A stretch of 64,000 bases of DNA from Microvelia longipes (GCA_018340805.1 JACMZG010001914.1:17716736-17780735); one strand, 5' to 3'; counted from the first letter of the stretch, positions 28,702-40,262 are shown. Translations and numbers: made by a program. Notes: generated by a model from the sequence alone, not told the origin.

Positions 28702-29985
28702 ATGCCTAATGTACAGATTAATCTATTAGAAATTCCAGAAGGAATACTCAAAGTGTCTAATAACATGGCTTATTGTGTAATACGAAACCAAACAGATGAC
28801 TCGCAAATCATTCCTAACCTGACCCCCTTTTCACTGCAATCTTTCTCTGATTTTACGGAATTAGAACCAAACGTACATTTTTTTGATAATAAAAAAGCTA
28901 CATTTGACATTTCGAAAATTAGAACAAATCATATGAACTCTGAAGAGAAACGTGAAATAGAAAAATTAGTCAACGAATTTTCGGATATTTTCCATACAGG
29001 AGACCAACCTTTATCCTTTACAAATAAAATCAAACATAACATTACTACGACAGACGAAATCCCTGTGTACACTAAGACTTACAGATATCCTGTTATTCAT
29101 AAAAAAGAAGTACATCCCAAATAGAAGACATGTTACGGCAAAACATTTAAGACCATCTCACTCTCCCTGGAACTCACCTTTATGGATAGTTCCAAAGAAA
29201 TAGATGCTTCTGGTAAACAAAAATGGAGAATTGTTTTTGATTACCGTAAGCTTAACGAAAAAACAGTGGACTGCCCCTTCCCAATTCCATGTATAACAGA
29301 CTTACTAGACCAACTAGGCAACTGTCAATACTTTTCAACAATAGATTTAGCTTCCGGATTCCACCAGATTGAACTAGATGAGAGTAGTATTCCTAAAACT
29401 GCATTTAGCACGGAAAATGGTCATTTTGAATTTGTACGAATGCCCTTTGGCCTTCGAAATAGTCCGCGTACCTTTCAACGTGTAATGAATGACATGCTTA
29501 GAGGAGTGCCATGTGCAGTATATTTAGACGACATCATTGTGTTCAGCACCAATTTAGCACAACACTTATTACGGTTAAGACAAGTTTTTGAAAGACTTAG
29601 ACAGGCTAACTTTAAAATTCAACTTGACAAGACAGAGTTTTTAAAGAATTCCGTTGAATACCTAGGACATGTAGTTTCACCGGAAGGAATCAAACCAAAC
29701 CCTGCTAAAATTCAAGCCATTCAAAATTACCCCCTCCCAAAGACACAAAAAGAGATTAAAGGCTTTGTGGGCCTTCTCTCATATTACAGAAGATTTTTAA
29801 AGGACCTAGCACGACTAACAAAACCGATGACAAAGTACCTTAAGAAAAACACAAAGTTAGATTTAAATGATCCTGATATGTGCAAAGTTTTCATACGTGT
29901 AAAAATTTACTCATTAACGAACCAATCCTACAATACCCTGATTTTTCTAAACCTTTCATCCTCACTACCGACGCTTCAAACGTAG
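28702..29985 (+). pseudogene. pol: pol: reverse transcriptase domain, frame-broken
   Basis: 28702-29124 holds the N-terminal region to a YRYPVIHKKEV segment, where the frame closes. 29182-29985 resumes with the fingers and palm: [28 protein letters not shown], the YLDD active site at 29521-29532, and GHVVSPEGI and GLLSYYRRF connection motifs. Between 29120 and 29180 the homologous reading lies in another frame. The C-terminal 25 residues after 29880 are out of frame. Confidence 0.9.
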
Positions 29986-30310
29986 CACTAGGAGCTGTGC
30001 TAAGTCAAATTAAAAACGGTAATGATCTACCAGTAGCTTATGCTAGTAGAACTTTAAACACCGCTGAGGCAAATCTCTCAACGATTGAACGGGAACTATT
30101 AGCAATTGTCTGGAGTGTAAAATTTTTTAGACCTTACCTCTATGGGCGGAAATTTAAAATTTTCTCAGACCATAAGCCTTTACAGTGGTTATTTAATCTC
30201 AAGAACCCAACTCTAAACTTATGCGGTGGAGACTCAAGTTAGAGGAATATGACTTTGAAATAATTTACAAAAAAGGCTCACATAATCTTAATGCTGACGC
30301 TCTCTCCAGA
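29880..30310 (+). pseudogene. pol: pol: RNase H domain, frame-broken
   Basis: LTTDAS (catalytic Asp codon at 29970), a TIEREL motif with the catalytic Glu, and SDHKPLQ with the second Asp are in frame to 30242, and the final NADALSR motif is in the next frame (from 30221). RNase H degrades the RNA strand during reverse transcription. A frameshift near 30225 splits it. Confidence 0.88.
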
Positions 30311-31720
30311 GTAGAGATAAACGTAACAGAAGATGACGATAAATTTCTAAGTGACTTAGTTAGAGACAATTTATTTCCACCGATGACTGACCAGACACCT
30401 GGACCGTCAAACTTAGCTCAGGACATCACTGACACTATCCGAACTATCAGTACTCCCCAACCATCAACCTCACACAACGATAATATAGAAACTGAATCAC
30501 TTTTTGTACACCCAGATAACGACCCACAGAACATAAATGATGACGACGATGACGATCACACAGTACACTCGAACGCAATAGGGAACACATCAATTACCAT
30601 CCCAATACTTGATGCTCCAATCAATCATGGTACTAATCAAGTACTAATTTCACTAGTGGACCATAGCCCTGCTGCGGTAAAAATCGATAAGCTATTTGAC
30701 ACTAAGACTAGGATGCACGTTCAACTTTCAAAGAACCAATTCGAACAAGACGTCATTAAATTTATACAAACGTATATTGTTCCAAAGAACAGGTATTGTC
30801 TATACTTTGAAAACGATGTATATGAACGATTCTGTGAAATTGTAATGAGAAATTTTACTCACTCACAAATTGAGTTTGTTAAATATACTCAGAAACTTGT
30901 CGATGTGACCAATCAGAACAGTATTATCGAGATAATAGAGAACTACCACCTAGGAAAAACTAATCATAGAGGCGTAGACGAAACAGACAATAAAATTAAA
31001 CGTACTTACTATTGGCCTAATCAAAGGAAATCTATTCAAACTTATATAAATAAATGTACGGTGTGTCAAGCATCAAAATATGATAGACATCCTCTTAGGT
31101 TAGAATTTAACATAACACCGACCGCCACACGTCCTTTTGAAATTCTACACATCGATACCCTAACTCTAGAAAAAGATAAATTCCTGACAATCGTAGACTC
31201 ATTTTCAAAATACGCTCAAGCGTATCGCTTAAAATGCTGCACAAGGTATAGAAGTAGTTAATAAACTTATAAATTTCTTCACCCACCACAATATCCAAAA
31301 CAAATAGTCGCTGATAACGGTCTCGAAATAAGTAATAGCCTTGTTAAAGAATTACTTGATCTGCACAAAATAAATTTACACCTGATCAGTTCACAACATC
31401 CGGAATCCAACGGTGTAGCCGAGAGATTTCATTCAACTCTAGTAGAGCATATCAGGTTACTTAATAATAGAGAAGAATTCAAACAAGAGCCTATTGACAT
31501 TAAAGTGAAATATGCAGTGTTGGCATATAATAACTCACTACACTCTGTTACAAAATTAACACCATTTGAAATAATATCCGGTCATATAGAATCGAACCCT
31601 CAACTAGACATTGACTTAGAAAAACAGCTGACGAACGACTATATCATTAAACACAGAGACAAACAAAACTACTTTATACACAATGTAATGACAAAATTGC
31701 AAGCACGAAAGAAAAAGTAA
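30311..31720 (+). pseudogene. pol: pol: integrase domain, one local frame excursion
   Basis: The zinc-binding HHCC motif has His codons at 30947 and 30965 and Cys codons at 31055 and 31064. The DD35E triad has Asp at 31154, Asp at 31313 (ADNG) and Glu at 31421 (GVAER), with 35 residues between the last two. The main frame runs 30221-31259 and again from about 31277 to 31720; between them the homology slips out and back, so paired indels are likely. Upstream of the zinc motif a long acidic spacer (30311-30690) is unusual in length. Confidence 0.88.
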
Positions 31721-32120
31721 TTAACAAAGCCAATGAAACCAGAGAAACACTTCCGGAAATACCCAAGCAAGTTTTTGTCGCTAACAAACAAAAACAACAA
31801 AAGACAAATAACAGATATAACCCGAAACTATCACGACAATAAACAAAGACAAGAAAACTGCGACTATACAGCCTCAACACTACAATACCAGACAGAATAT
31901 CCATTTGTCTAACATTAAACGACCCAGGAAAGAAACTTATAAATTTCCTGTTACAGATCCATCTGCTCAATCGGACAAGGGACAGAGTTCAAAGAACTGA
32001 CTAATAATCGTGGATACTGCCCATAAAATTAGGACCAGCAAGACTTGAGACTTCACAACACACGTTGGTGCATTACAACAGACTGAATCCTCTACAATCT
32101 CAGTTAACACACCTTACGAC
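31721..32120 (+). pseudogene. pol: pol: integrase C-terminal region, decayed
   Basis: No long frame is open, but a VHYNRLNP segment near 32070-32093, the usual end of gypsy-type pol, shows how far pol extended. Several indels lie between 31720 and 32040. Confidence 0.6.
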
Positions 32121-32139
32121 CCAATACTTTAAAATTATG

Positions 32140-33690
32140 GATAGTATTAACTAACAAACTCTAACTTAACCGAACTTTCGAACTACTTTAAACTAATCGA
32201 CTATACCAGAAATTTAATTAGTGATAAGATTAATAATATAGGATTAAGAATGTCTACGCATAGAGCAAAGCGTGGACTAATAAATGGATTAGGTAGCATA
32301 GTTAAATTAATTTCAGGGAATTTAGATAGTAACGATGGGGAAAGGTATGATACAATTATAAATCACATTGAAACTAACGAACACAGAATCGAGAGCCAAA
32401 TAGCCCAACAATATTCAATTAATAAAGAATTAATCGTAGCCTTTTAATAACAGTATAAAAGATATTCAATTTAATACTTTAGAAGTAAAATCTAAATTCC
32501 TTCAATTAAGTAATAGTGTAAAACAAGGTGCCACTGAAATAGAAATTCTAAATAAAAAAGACTTATTAAATCAAATACAAATAATTTATAACGAAATTTT
32601 GAATCTCTTACAAGACATTGAAAACTCAGTAACATTTTGTAAACTTAAAACTCTTCATCCAAGTATAATAACATCTCATGAGTTATATACAGATTTAATG
32701 AAAATATCAAAACACAAACTAAATGGAGAGCTGCCCTTCGAAGTAACATATGAAAATATTCTTAACTTTGAATCTGTAATAAAAATTAATTGTAAGTTAA
32801 ATCCTGAACAGATTACATTTTACCTAGATATACCCCTTAACTCTAAAATAAAGTATGAACTTTACCATTTACTACCCATACCTACCAAACATAAAAACAA
32901 TTATGTCACTATAATTCCTGAGTCAAATACTTATTAAAATCTGAGAACGATAAAATAGAGCCTTTGAATGGTATATGTGCTAAACAAGGGGTGTACCAAT
33001 GCTCACAAGACTTGATCACAGCCAACGAAGCAACTTGCGAAAAGAACATCATCCTGAAGGAAAAATCTGAGCACTGTCGATACATAAATCTCAATATTAT
33101 GAACAATGATCTTCAATACATCTCAGAAATTAATCAATATTTAGCAATATTCGTTAAACCGGACGAATTACAAATAAAGGGTACAAAAAATATTGAAACT
33201 AAATCCCTACAAGGAATATTTTTAATTCCTGAAACCAATACAAAGATATTCTACAAGAAAAACCCAACTTATCTATAAATTAAAATCTTTTGCTCAACCA
33301 CACATCCTTCCAGAAATAGAAATTAACGCTGACAGCAGCACAAAGACCTAATATCACGTTAGATCTTAAATCTTTAGCTCTAAGAGACTTAACTCTTCTG
33401 CCAGCTTATCCAGTAGAAGACACAACATATACTCATCATATCACCAGCATTTTGACAGGACTTCTCTACGTCATCCTGATCATCCTGGTAATAATCATTA
33501 TCATCCATCGAAGGAAAATCTTCAACCTGTTCAACCAACTTCAACCAACTCCACAACCTGCAGAAAGGACAACTCCGCCTACAAGACTTATCCTACCCGG
33601 GATGCTTCATTCTAAGGATGGAGGAGTTATCCACGCAAATACTGTGGATAAGCATAAGCTGACTCATCAATATAAAGTAGTATAAAAGCC
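32140..33690 (+). pseudogene. env: env, fragmented (baculovirus F-like glycoprotein)
   Basis: Four open pieces in changing frames: 32250-32447, 32599-32937, 32964-33278 and 33452-33685. The first contains a furin-type RAKR cleavage motif (32262-32273) followed by a hydrophobic, Gly-containing fusion-peptide-like segment. The third is Cys-bearing ectodomain. The last has one strongly hydrophobic membrane segment (33461-33514) and a short basic cytoplasmic tail. This is the layout of errantivirus Env proteins related to baculovirus F. At least three frameshifts or stops break it, so no functional entry protein is encoded. Confidence 0.8.
33613..33624 (+). other. Polypurine tract
   Basis: AAGGATGGAGG directly precedes the 3' LTR and is the expected plus-strand primer. 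It is interrupted by one pyrimidine. Confidence 0.65.
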
Positions 33691-33851
33691 TAGACAGGAA
33701 GCGGCCACCTTCAGTCTAATTCTATAGTTACGTTTAGCTCCTTCTCTACGAAGTAAAAGTTATTATTATTAGTTTCTAATTGTGATTATATTATTTGTGT
33801 TAATTAAATAAATCATTTTAAAACTTAATTTGTTAAACTTGATAGTTAACT
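33625..33851 (+). repeat. 3' LTR (227 bp)
   Basis: Same sequence as 26392-26623 except for one substitution and two deletions of 2 and 3 bp. Ends GTTAACT against a (TA)n tract. Confidence 0.95.
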
Positions 33852-33970
33852 TATATATATATATATATATATATATAACTTTGTATATACCTCGACCCCG
33901 CTCATACCATGCGATCTTCCTCATAAGCCTATCTTAAAGTAGGGAATCTTCAATTGATGATTAAAAACTA
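33852..33970 (+). repeat. 3' copy of the direct repeat flanking the LTR element
   Basis: (TA)13 followed by the same 92 bp that end at the 5' LTR. After it the sequence continues AGTCAACTTT, which is probably the original right flank. Confidence 0.9.
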
Positions 33971-34430
33971 AGTCAACTTTAACCCACTCGATCATTATAG
34001 AATCATTTTAGAAAAAGACGAACATGCTTACCAAAAGAATCGGCTAATAATAATGTAAAAATCATAACATACGTTCCACTATATTCCCCTTATATTTTAA
34101 AGTACGATTAAACCAAGCATTGCATTACTGAATTTCATATAATCTAACCTAGACACGTAACAGTTTACTCTAGTAAGTAGCTTATAGTAGAATTAGTTAT
34201 TGGTTTCTCGAAAAAAAAGTACACAAATGAAACTATCCTAACTACTAAATAAATGAAAACTGTAATTAATTGTATTTCTGAAAAAGGGAAATCGGGTTCA
34301 GGGTACCCCGAAACCATTCATAACAAGTATGGATTACTTTTTACTTTATCTATCACTCGATAACAAACAAGAGTAATTTCAAAGAAACTATCAAGACAAA
34401 TTATTAAATAAGCAAACTACGTAGGCTTCC
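33971..34430. other. No gene seen
   Basis: AT-rich flank with no recognised content. Confidence 0.55.
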
Positions 34431-34570
34431 GTGATTATTAACATAAAGATTTATATCTTTCGGTGGTGAGCGCGTCAATGTAAATAATAAATCCAACGTT
34501 TTGCTTCCACTAAGGAAGGCATCAGGTATCAGCACGAAAACACAATGCTCCACTAAAACTGAACAATTCA
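34431..34570 (-). repeat. Penelope-like terminal fragment
   Basis: On the minus strand: GTGGAGCATTGTGTTTTCG, a TGATGCC ... GGAAGCAAAACGTTGG block, TTATTTACATTGACGCGCTC and CACGGAAGCCTACG. The same chain occurs at 62745-62860 (-) and in part at 12225-12300 (-). Confidence 0.5.
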
Positions 34571-34900
34571 ATTTCAATTGAATTTTAATTTTGTTTGTGT
34601 CATGCTTTTTTAATTTTATCTTTACTTTAAGGTAATTTTTATTGTTTATTTAATTATCTGTTTTTTATTTATTCGTAGTATTTCCCTATATTTTTTATTT
34701 TTTGTTCTGTTTTTATTTATTTATTTTGTTGCTTCCTTTTTATTTAGTTTTGTACTTATGTTACTTTTTTATTTTATTTGATTGATTAGTTTTAGTATTT
34801 TGACTTGTTTGTACAGGCACTGATGATGGCCTCATGCTAGGTTGAAAGCGCTTTGCCAATTAAATATTTTTGTGGAGAGACTCTTTTCTTTCACACATAA
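34571..34900 (+). mobile_element. Penelope-like element 3' region
   Basis: T-rich stretch leading to a hammerhead-like block (34816-34857), then AATTAAATATT and GTGGAGAGACT...TTTCTTTC. The block order hammerhead, AATAAATAT, GTGGAGAGACTT, TTCTTTC is shared with the clear insertion at 43763-44030. No ORF. Confidence 0.5.
34816..34857 (+). ncRNA. Hammerhead-ribozyme-like fold, copy 1
   Basis: Stem I GGCA/TGCC (34816-34819 with 34854-34857), core CTGATGA (34820-34826), one extra T (34827), stem II GGCCT/AGGTT (34828-34832 with 34839-34843) with a 6-nt loop, GAAA (34844-34847), palindromic AGCGCT as a loop-less stem III (34847-34852), cleavage position T34853. The extra base between core and stem II departs from the classical consensus. 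Loop-less stem III would require dimer formation. Hammerheads are known in Penelope-like elements. Confidence 0.5.
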
Positions 34901-34995
34901 TGAGCAATTCAATTTTTTGTAAAGAAGTTTTTTTCCCCATCCACAATGTCATCCTACATCTCTGATGATGTCTCTGAAAGTGAAACGTGGATTCA
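34890..34995 (+). repeat. Penelope-like terminal fragment with CTGATGA...GAAA
   Basis: Carries CCACAATGTCATCCTACATC, CTGATGA (34962-34968) and GAAACG (34982-34987), parallel to 12340-12400 (+). The stem II region is shortened. Confidence 0.4.
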
Positions 34996-36240
34996 TAAAT
35001 AATTTATACAAAATACTTATTAAATATCTAGATTACAATCTACACGAATAAATTAATAGATAACTAACAAGATAAATTATTACTTAAAAACAAGACAAAT
35101 AACCCTTTTTATTTATTTTAACATTAACTTATTTTACTTACTTATTTGTCTATTCAGTTATTTGTATTTAGGTAACTAAATGGATAAACAACTAGATGAC
35201 TAAATTAACACAAAAAATAAAAATAAAATAAAGTAAAAGAATACACGAAACAATCCAGTTTGTAATTCGCATGTCTTGATTTTTGAAAATTTTCAAATCG
35301 CTTCAAGGTAAAATTAATATAAATGTATGTAAATGACAAACCTAACTTTATGAAATTACAAAAGAATATTTATTACAAAGAGAAAATAGTAATGGGAAAT
35401 ATGAAAATTTTGTAATAATTATTTTGACTACCCTTGTATGAAATGTCTGTGATATACCGCTCTCTTCCTAGTTAGAAAAGGGAGGGGGTTATAAATTTCA
35501 AAACAAAATTTAGCCTGAGCAACAGTGTGCACTGAAAGTGCAGTTTACCGGGGGGGGGGGGGGGGATTTTGTAATACGGTCATTGAATAAACCTTACACG
35601 TGTTTTTTAAAATAACTTTAAACCATTTCTCTAATAACTTTTTTTTAAGTTAATATATTTCCTATATGAAACCATTTAAATTAATATTAGGGATAAAAAT
35701 CTTCCGCGAACAGATTAAATAGTATAAGAAACATGTATTGTGTCAGAAGTTTAACTTAAATAGAGCCTGATTGAGTGTTACTTGCAGTCAATTAGGGTAA
35801 AAACTAAAAATGCTTAAAGAATTACGCTAATTACTTAGGTTAAAAGGTTTGAACAAAAGTTCCTCTCTCTTTCTCTCCCTTTCTCACCTTTAGTAAATTT
35901 CCTATGGGGAAAAATCGCTAATGGGACAGGCGTCATGGCGGGAGTCACACTATCTTTCGAACGGATTAATATTTTTAATCAAACTTGGTGTAAAATGAAC
36001 CTTGGGGAGGACACGAACCTTGTTGAAAACCAGGATGTTGTGACGTCATCAACCCGCTTTGCTGAGTCAGCAAAATTTTCAAAAAATCTTTAAAATTAAA
36101 GGTTATTATTTTTCGCCACGATAAAGTTCCTTATAAAACTTCATTATGTTTTTGGAGCGCTAAATTGAATAAAAAAAATGGTCCGGAGCCGATACGACTG
36201 CAAAAAGTCGAAAACATTGTACCTGTAAACAGCATATTTT
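34996..36240. other. No gene seen
   Basis: AT-rich. A 17-base G run sits near 35550-35566. 35930-36070 is GC-richer, with a TGTGACGTCATCAA site near 36040, but no exon is recognised. Confidence 0.5.
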
Positions 36241-36485
36241 AAGTGAGGAGCCGTTTTCGGTGGTTTCTGGACCTGAGAGTAATATGAAAATCGTCCGAAG
36301 TCGATACGAACACTCCAAGGCAGAGTGGGTTCAAATCCTGGTAAAGGCGATATTTTTTTATTGTTTTAAAAAAATTATTTTGCGCGGTGGCTCCCATGCC
36401 GGGAGAATTTCCTTTGTTTTGGTTGTTAGTACGACTGAAATCTAGTGGACAGCGCGTAAAATAGGGCGAGGAAGCCAATGAGTTA
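36241..36485. other. Low-confidence SINE-like patch
   Basis: GTGGGTTCAAATCCTGG near 36327 resembles a polymerase III B box, but the flanking arms do not pair and no convincing A box is seen. Opposite-strand open frames over the same bases have no recognisable domain. Confidence 0.2.
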
Positions 36486-37270
36486 AGTCCTGGAAGTTAA
36501 ACCACGCCAACTTCACGTAAATTTCAAATTAGGCTAACCTTATTGGTTCATCAACACTATTTTCCCCTGGTGTCAACTGTTTTTAATTGGTGTCGTACTA
36601 TAACAATCCATTTCTTGCTAAAGGTCCTGGTTTAAGTTTTAGAACTTGAGTCCAGTACTTTCAAAACAGTACATGAATTGTGTTAATTTACTTTTTGGGG
36701 TATGATGGTTTTCTCTCTCTCTCTCTGTCTCTTTATTAATATTGTTCCTCGCTGTGTTTTAAAGTATGACAGTGCTTAAACCTGAGGTAATGTAGTAGGT
36801 CTTTTGGGCAAAATAGATTATATGAGTTGTAAAAATAATTTTCGCCCCGATTGAGAATTGTGCATATTATCTCTACAGCCTCTCGCACATACACTATTAT
36901 CTCGCCAAAAAATTAAGATTTATTTATTCTAGACGTTTAGAAGTGAGTGTTTTGAAACAATTTGACAATACTATAATACTGTATGTCACTGCAATATTAA
37001 CTCTATTTTTAAAACTAGGAGGGGTGGTTTAAGACTTAATTAGTCATTCTGAGGATACCTTAAAATGTTTAACATCTTAATGCTGATACAAGGTTTTTTT
37101 CCGGACAGCAAGTAACAAGTGCAGTCGGATCTCCCCCTCCCCAATTTTTGTACCTTTTCTTGGCTTTTATGGCTAATAACCATCTTGAGTAAACAAAAAT
37201 AACGTCAACCACCAAAAAGTAACTAACTTGAACTTGAAACAACCTGCAATAACCCAAAACTACATCCTGC
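36486..37270. other. No gene seen
   Basis: AT-rich, with a short TC repeat (36713-36731). Nothing recognised. Confidence 0.5.
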
Positions 37271-37600
37271 TAAACTTTTTTTTTTAACATATTTTATTGA
37301 TTAATACAACAACAATTATGATTGTTACAAGTATTAGAGTTAAATGGTTTTAGTGGCTTGAGAGACTTGTTTGAGAAACAATCTAGTAATTGCACTCAGG
37401 CGAGAGTAATTAAGCTAGTCAAAATATAGTGGTAAATAGATAAATAATAATAATAATAAAAAAAATAAATAAATAAATAAAAATAAAAATAAAAATATGA
37501 AAGATAAGATAGGGAGCATATAACCTAAAGAGCCTGCAGCTAAGGTCTCAATAAGAGGCTATTCATAGCCACAGCTCCTGCTAAACTAAGTTACGTTTTT
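37271..37600. repeat. A-rich simple repeat, possibly a retroposon tail
   Basis: (AAT)n and (AAAT)n around 37440-37497 adjoin a block ending GAGCCTGCAGCTAAGG. Such tails often end LINE copies, but no coding part is visible. Confidence 0.35.
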
Positions 37601-39230
37601 GATGGTAACTGATGTTGAAAATTGGATTATATCGTTACAAGTGGTTGTCAATGTAGAATCGAGGTGTCAAACCCTAAGGGAGTTGAGCCCCCTGCAAAAC
37701 CCCGCGTCTGAAAGAAGTAAATATAAGGAACTATAACAGTTGCAGCCTCTGGTTTTATCGACCATAACCATAAGCTTCTTTCTCTCAAACAACAAACTAA
37801 GTCTTCAACATTTTAACAAACTATCCTCAAGGAAACATCCGCATTGTCATCTCATCCAATTCGGAAGCAATATTTATTACACGGAAGTAAATACCAATAC
37901 TACGTTTCCTATTTTGTGGATGATTTTTTAATATAAATAAAAAATCAAATATGTAATAAAAGTCTAGTCTATATTTTATCCACTCAAAAAACAACATACG
38001 TGAAGTAATAACAGTTTTACTGCCGTCGCGGAAGTTTATAATCACTGATGAAACCAAGCTAAACTTTCAAACATAGTGCACTAATTGTCACAGTATTTTT
38101 TTCAAAATATTAGATTTTTATTTTATATTTTTTCTCTATATTTTAACTTGAATGGTTTATCAAAGCTGGTAAATTATTCTGAGGTATTTACACTGTTTTA
38201 CTTCCTACATATATCTTTAAAAAAAGGTTTTATTTTTATCTCAATATTTTTTTTAATCCTATCACTTCATAGGTATATTATTTCTCCTTTTTTTAGATCT
38301 ATTTTACCTTTACTGTTGAATGAACTTAGAGGATTAAAACGTCGACTTTACTAGATATATTCCTCTATGCAATATTTGTTTTCGATCATTCACTTGTTTT
38401 TGCTACCAAGAAAATTGCAGTTGATCGGCTTCAGAAACAGTATAAAGAATATAAATAAATTAAACAAACATAATCTTTTGTTTGGTGAGATTTTGTGGTG
38501 GCCATATTTAAAAATCACCACCTCATACCAGCGATATCAGAGTGTAGCATAAAATCAAAATCTAGTATCCACCGTTTTTCAATATAATAGAGAAAATCGG
38601 ACCACGTTGAAGTTCAAAGTATTGTAGAGCCCCATAAAGGATTTTTTTCTCACTGTTAACACGCTTAACATAATTAAATCGTTGTAAATTTCCATTTTTC
38701 AGGATTCATGACTTAAAATTTCAAACTAGGCAAAAATAACAATATACGCATAAAATCAATCACTACAAATCGAATCAATCGAAACAAATTCTGCCACAAT
38801 ATGTTTATAAATTACAATAAGCAGGGTGCAGTAGTGTTAAAAATTGTCTGAGTGAGTAGGGTTGAAGTTGGCAACAGAGTTTTACATTAGGAATATATCA
38901 TAGCCCCTTTCAATATTATATTAAAGTTCTTTGGGAAAAATAGATGACTTCGTGGGACCCCTGGGATTTTTCCAGGGGGGACAAAGCTGCCAATTTTGGT
39001 CAATATTGTGCTATGGTTTTAATTTTCAACACCTTTTGATAAAAGTCAGAGATAGAAGTCCATTAAACCACAGGAGTGGGGATTTAAACAAGAGGCCGAA
39101 GGCGATCCCCTTCAAAAAAATCCTATGTCCCCAACCTTATAAATTATTGTTCAATATGTTAGTATTTTGAGCCTTTTAGTAATTAACTTTGTTTGATGTA
39201 TTCTATTGACATGACTTCCTGATGCAACGT
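37601..39230. other. No gene seen
   Basis: Several AT-rich open frames (such as 37740-37931 and 38085-38354) are Phe/Ile/Leu-rich chance frames. No exon is supported. Confidence 0.5.
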
Positions 39231-39231
39231 A

Positions 39232-40262
39232 TTAATTTATTTATTTATTTATTTATTTATTATTTATTTATATTTTGAAGAGCCCCTAAACAGATAAACC
39301 ACAAGTAGGGAACTCTGCATATAAGAACACAGATAATAATCAGAAATTAAAAATTAAGAATAAAATTAAACTTAACCTAATTGACTAGAAAGCGTACTGA
39401 TAAAATTATGTAACTTAAATCTTAAAAATAAAAATCAAGCCAATAGATTCAGAACAGAGGATAAAGTACAGAACGTAAACAAATTATCACGAGTGATAGG
39501 TAGAGAATTAACAACACTAACAAGACGGACAAGAGGGGATAGGGAGGATAATAAGCGAATATACAATAGGCGACCAGCTCTACGACCTGCTGGTAAGAAT
39601 TCGACCTGATCCTGAACTTGAGGGCACAATACTTCTCCAGATAAGGCCTTGATGAGAAAAACTGCTTCATAAGCCGATCTTCTTCTGCTCAGCAAATCTA
39701 ATCCTAATCTTCTACACATAGATTCATAAGAATAATAACAACGACGATACAAATAACGAATATAAACAATACGAACAAAACGACGTTGGACGGACTCAAT
39801 GCGATCAGACAAGGTAACACCTATGTCATTCCAAACTGGAACAGCATACTCCAGACAAGAACGAACCAAAGACCTATACAGACATAAAAGACATTCAAGA
39901 GAAAGACCACGACAAATATTAAGGATAAGGTTGAGAGAGCGAGTAGCAGCAGAAATTCTTGACAATACATGCTCGGTGAAGTTAAGCTTACTCGTCAGAG
40001 TAACACCTAAATCACGCACAGTATTCACTGAAGACAAGGGTAGCCCATATAAATTATAAGTAAACACACTAACATTCTGACATTTACTGTAAGATATGAC
40101 AGACGATTTTCGAGGGTTAAATTCCATCTTATTCGCCAGTGCCCAGTTCAGAACACGATCGAGATCTTCTTGAAGTTCAATGTGCGAGTTGGAATTTAAA
40201 ATTGGGCGGGAAATCCTAAAATCATCTGCAAACAACTCGCAGAATGCAATATAATTAATAGT
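39232..40262 (-). mobile_element. 5'-truncated non-LTR retrotransposon (jockey-like)
   Basis: Read on the minus strand: the C-terminal part of a reverse transcriptase, a ~200-bp 3' UTR and an (AAAT)n tail at 39232-39275. The open frame closes just upstream of the truncation (stop at 40265-40263). ATGCAACGTATTAAT next to the tail and ATGCAATATAATTAAT at the other end are similar and might be a decayed target duplication. Confidence 0.8.
39435..40262 (-). pseudogene. LINE reverse transcriptase, C-terminal part
   Basis: About 266 residues are open from just before the FADD catalytic motif (40232-40221) to the stop. Following motifs fit jockey/CR1-group enzymes in order: LQEDLDRVLNWA, an EFNPRKS segment, RDLGV, LNFTEHV, LYRSLVRSCLEYAVPVW and QRRFVRI. 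The fingers, the first catalytic Asp and the endonuclease are missing, so it is inactive, though the remaining frame is intact. That suggests a fairly recent dead-on-arrival insertion. Confidence 0.88.

Larger units (their letters stand above)
26392..33851 (+). mobile_element. Errantivirus-like (gypsy/17.6 type) LTR retrotransposon, 7460 bp
   Basis: Order: 5' LTR (26392-26623), tRNA-Ser-type primer site, gag, pol (protease, reverse transcriptase, RNase H, integrase), env, polypurine tract, 3' LTR (33625-33851). This is the standard Ty3/gypsy plus env layout of insect endogenous retroviruses. The two LTRs differ by one substitution and two small indels, so the insertion is young, yet every coding region is broken by frameshifts. 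The boundaries AGTTA...TAACT match the family. Flanks show an identical direct repeat of ~120 bp rather than 4 bp. Confidence 0.95.

Noticed and set aside
36290..36350. A tRNA gene or SINE head around GGGTTCAAATCCTGG
   Set aside because: The T-stem does not pair and no convincing A box lies at the right distance.
38085..38354. 89-codon hydrophobic + frame
   Set aside because: Phe/Ile/Leu/Tyr-rich, as expected from AT-rich noncoding DNA; no domain or exon signals.
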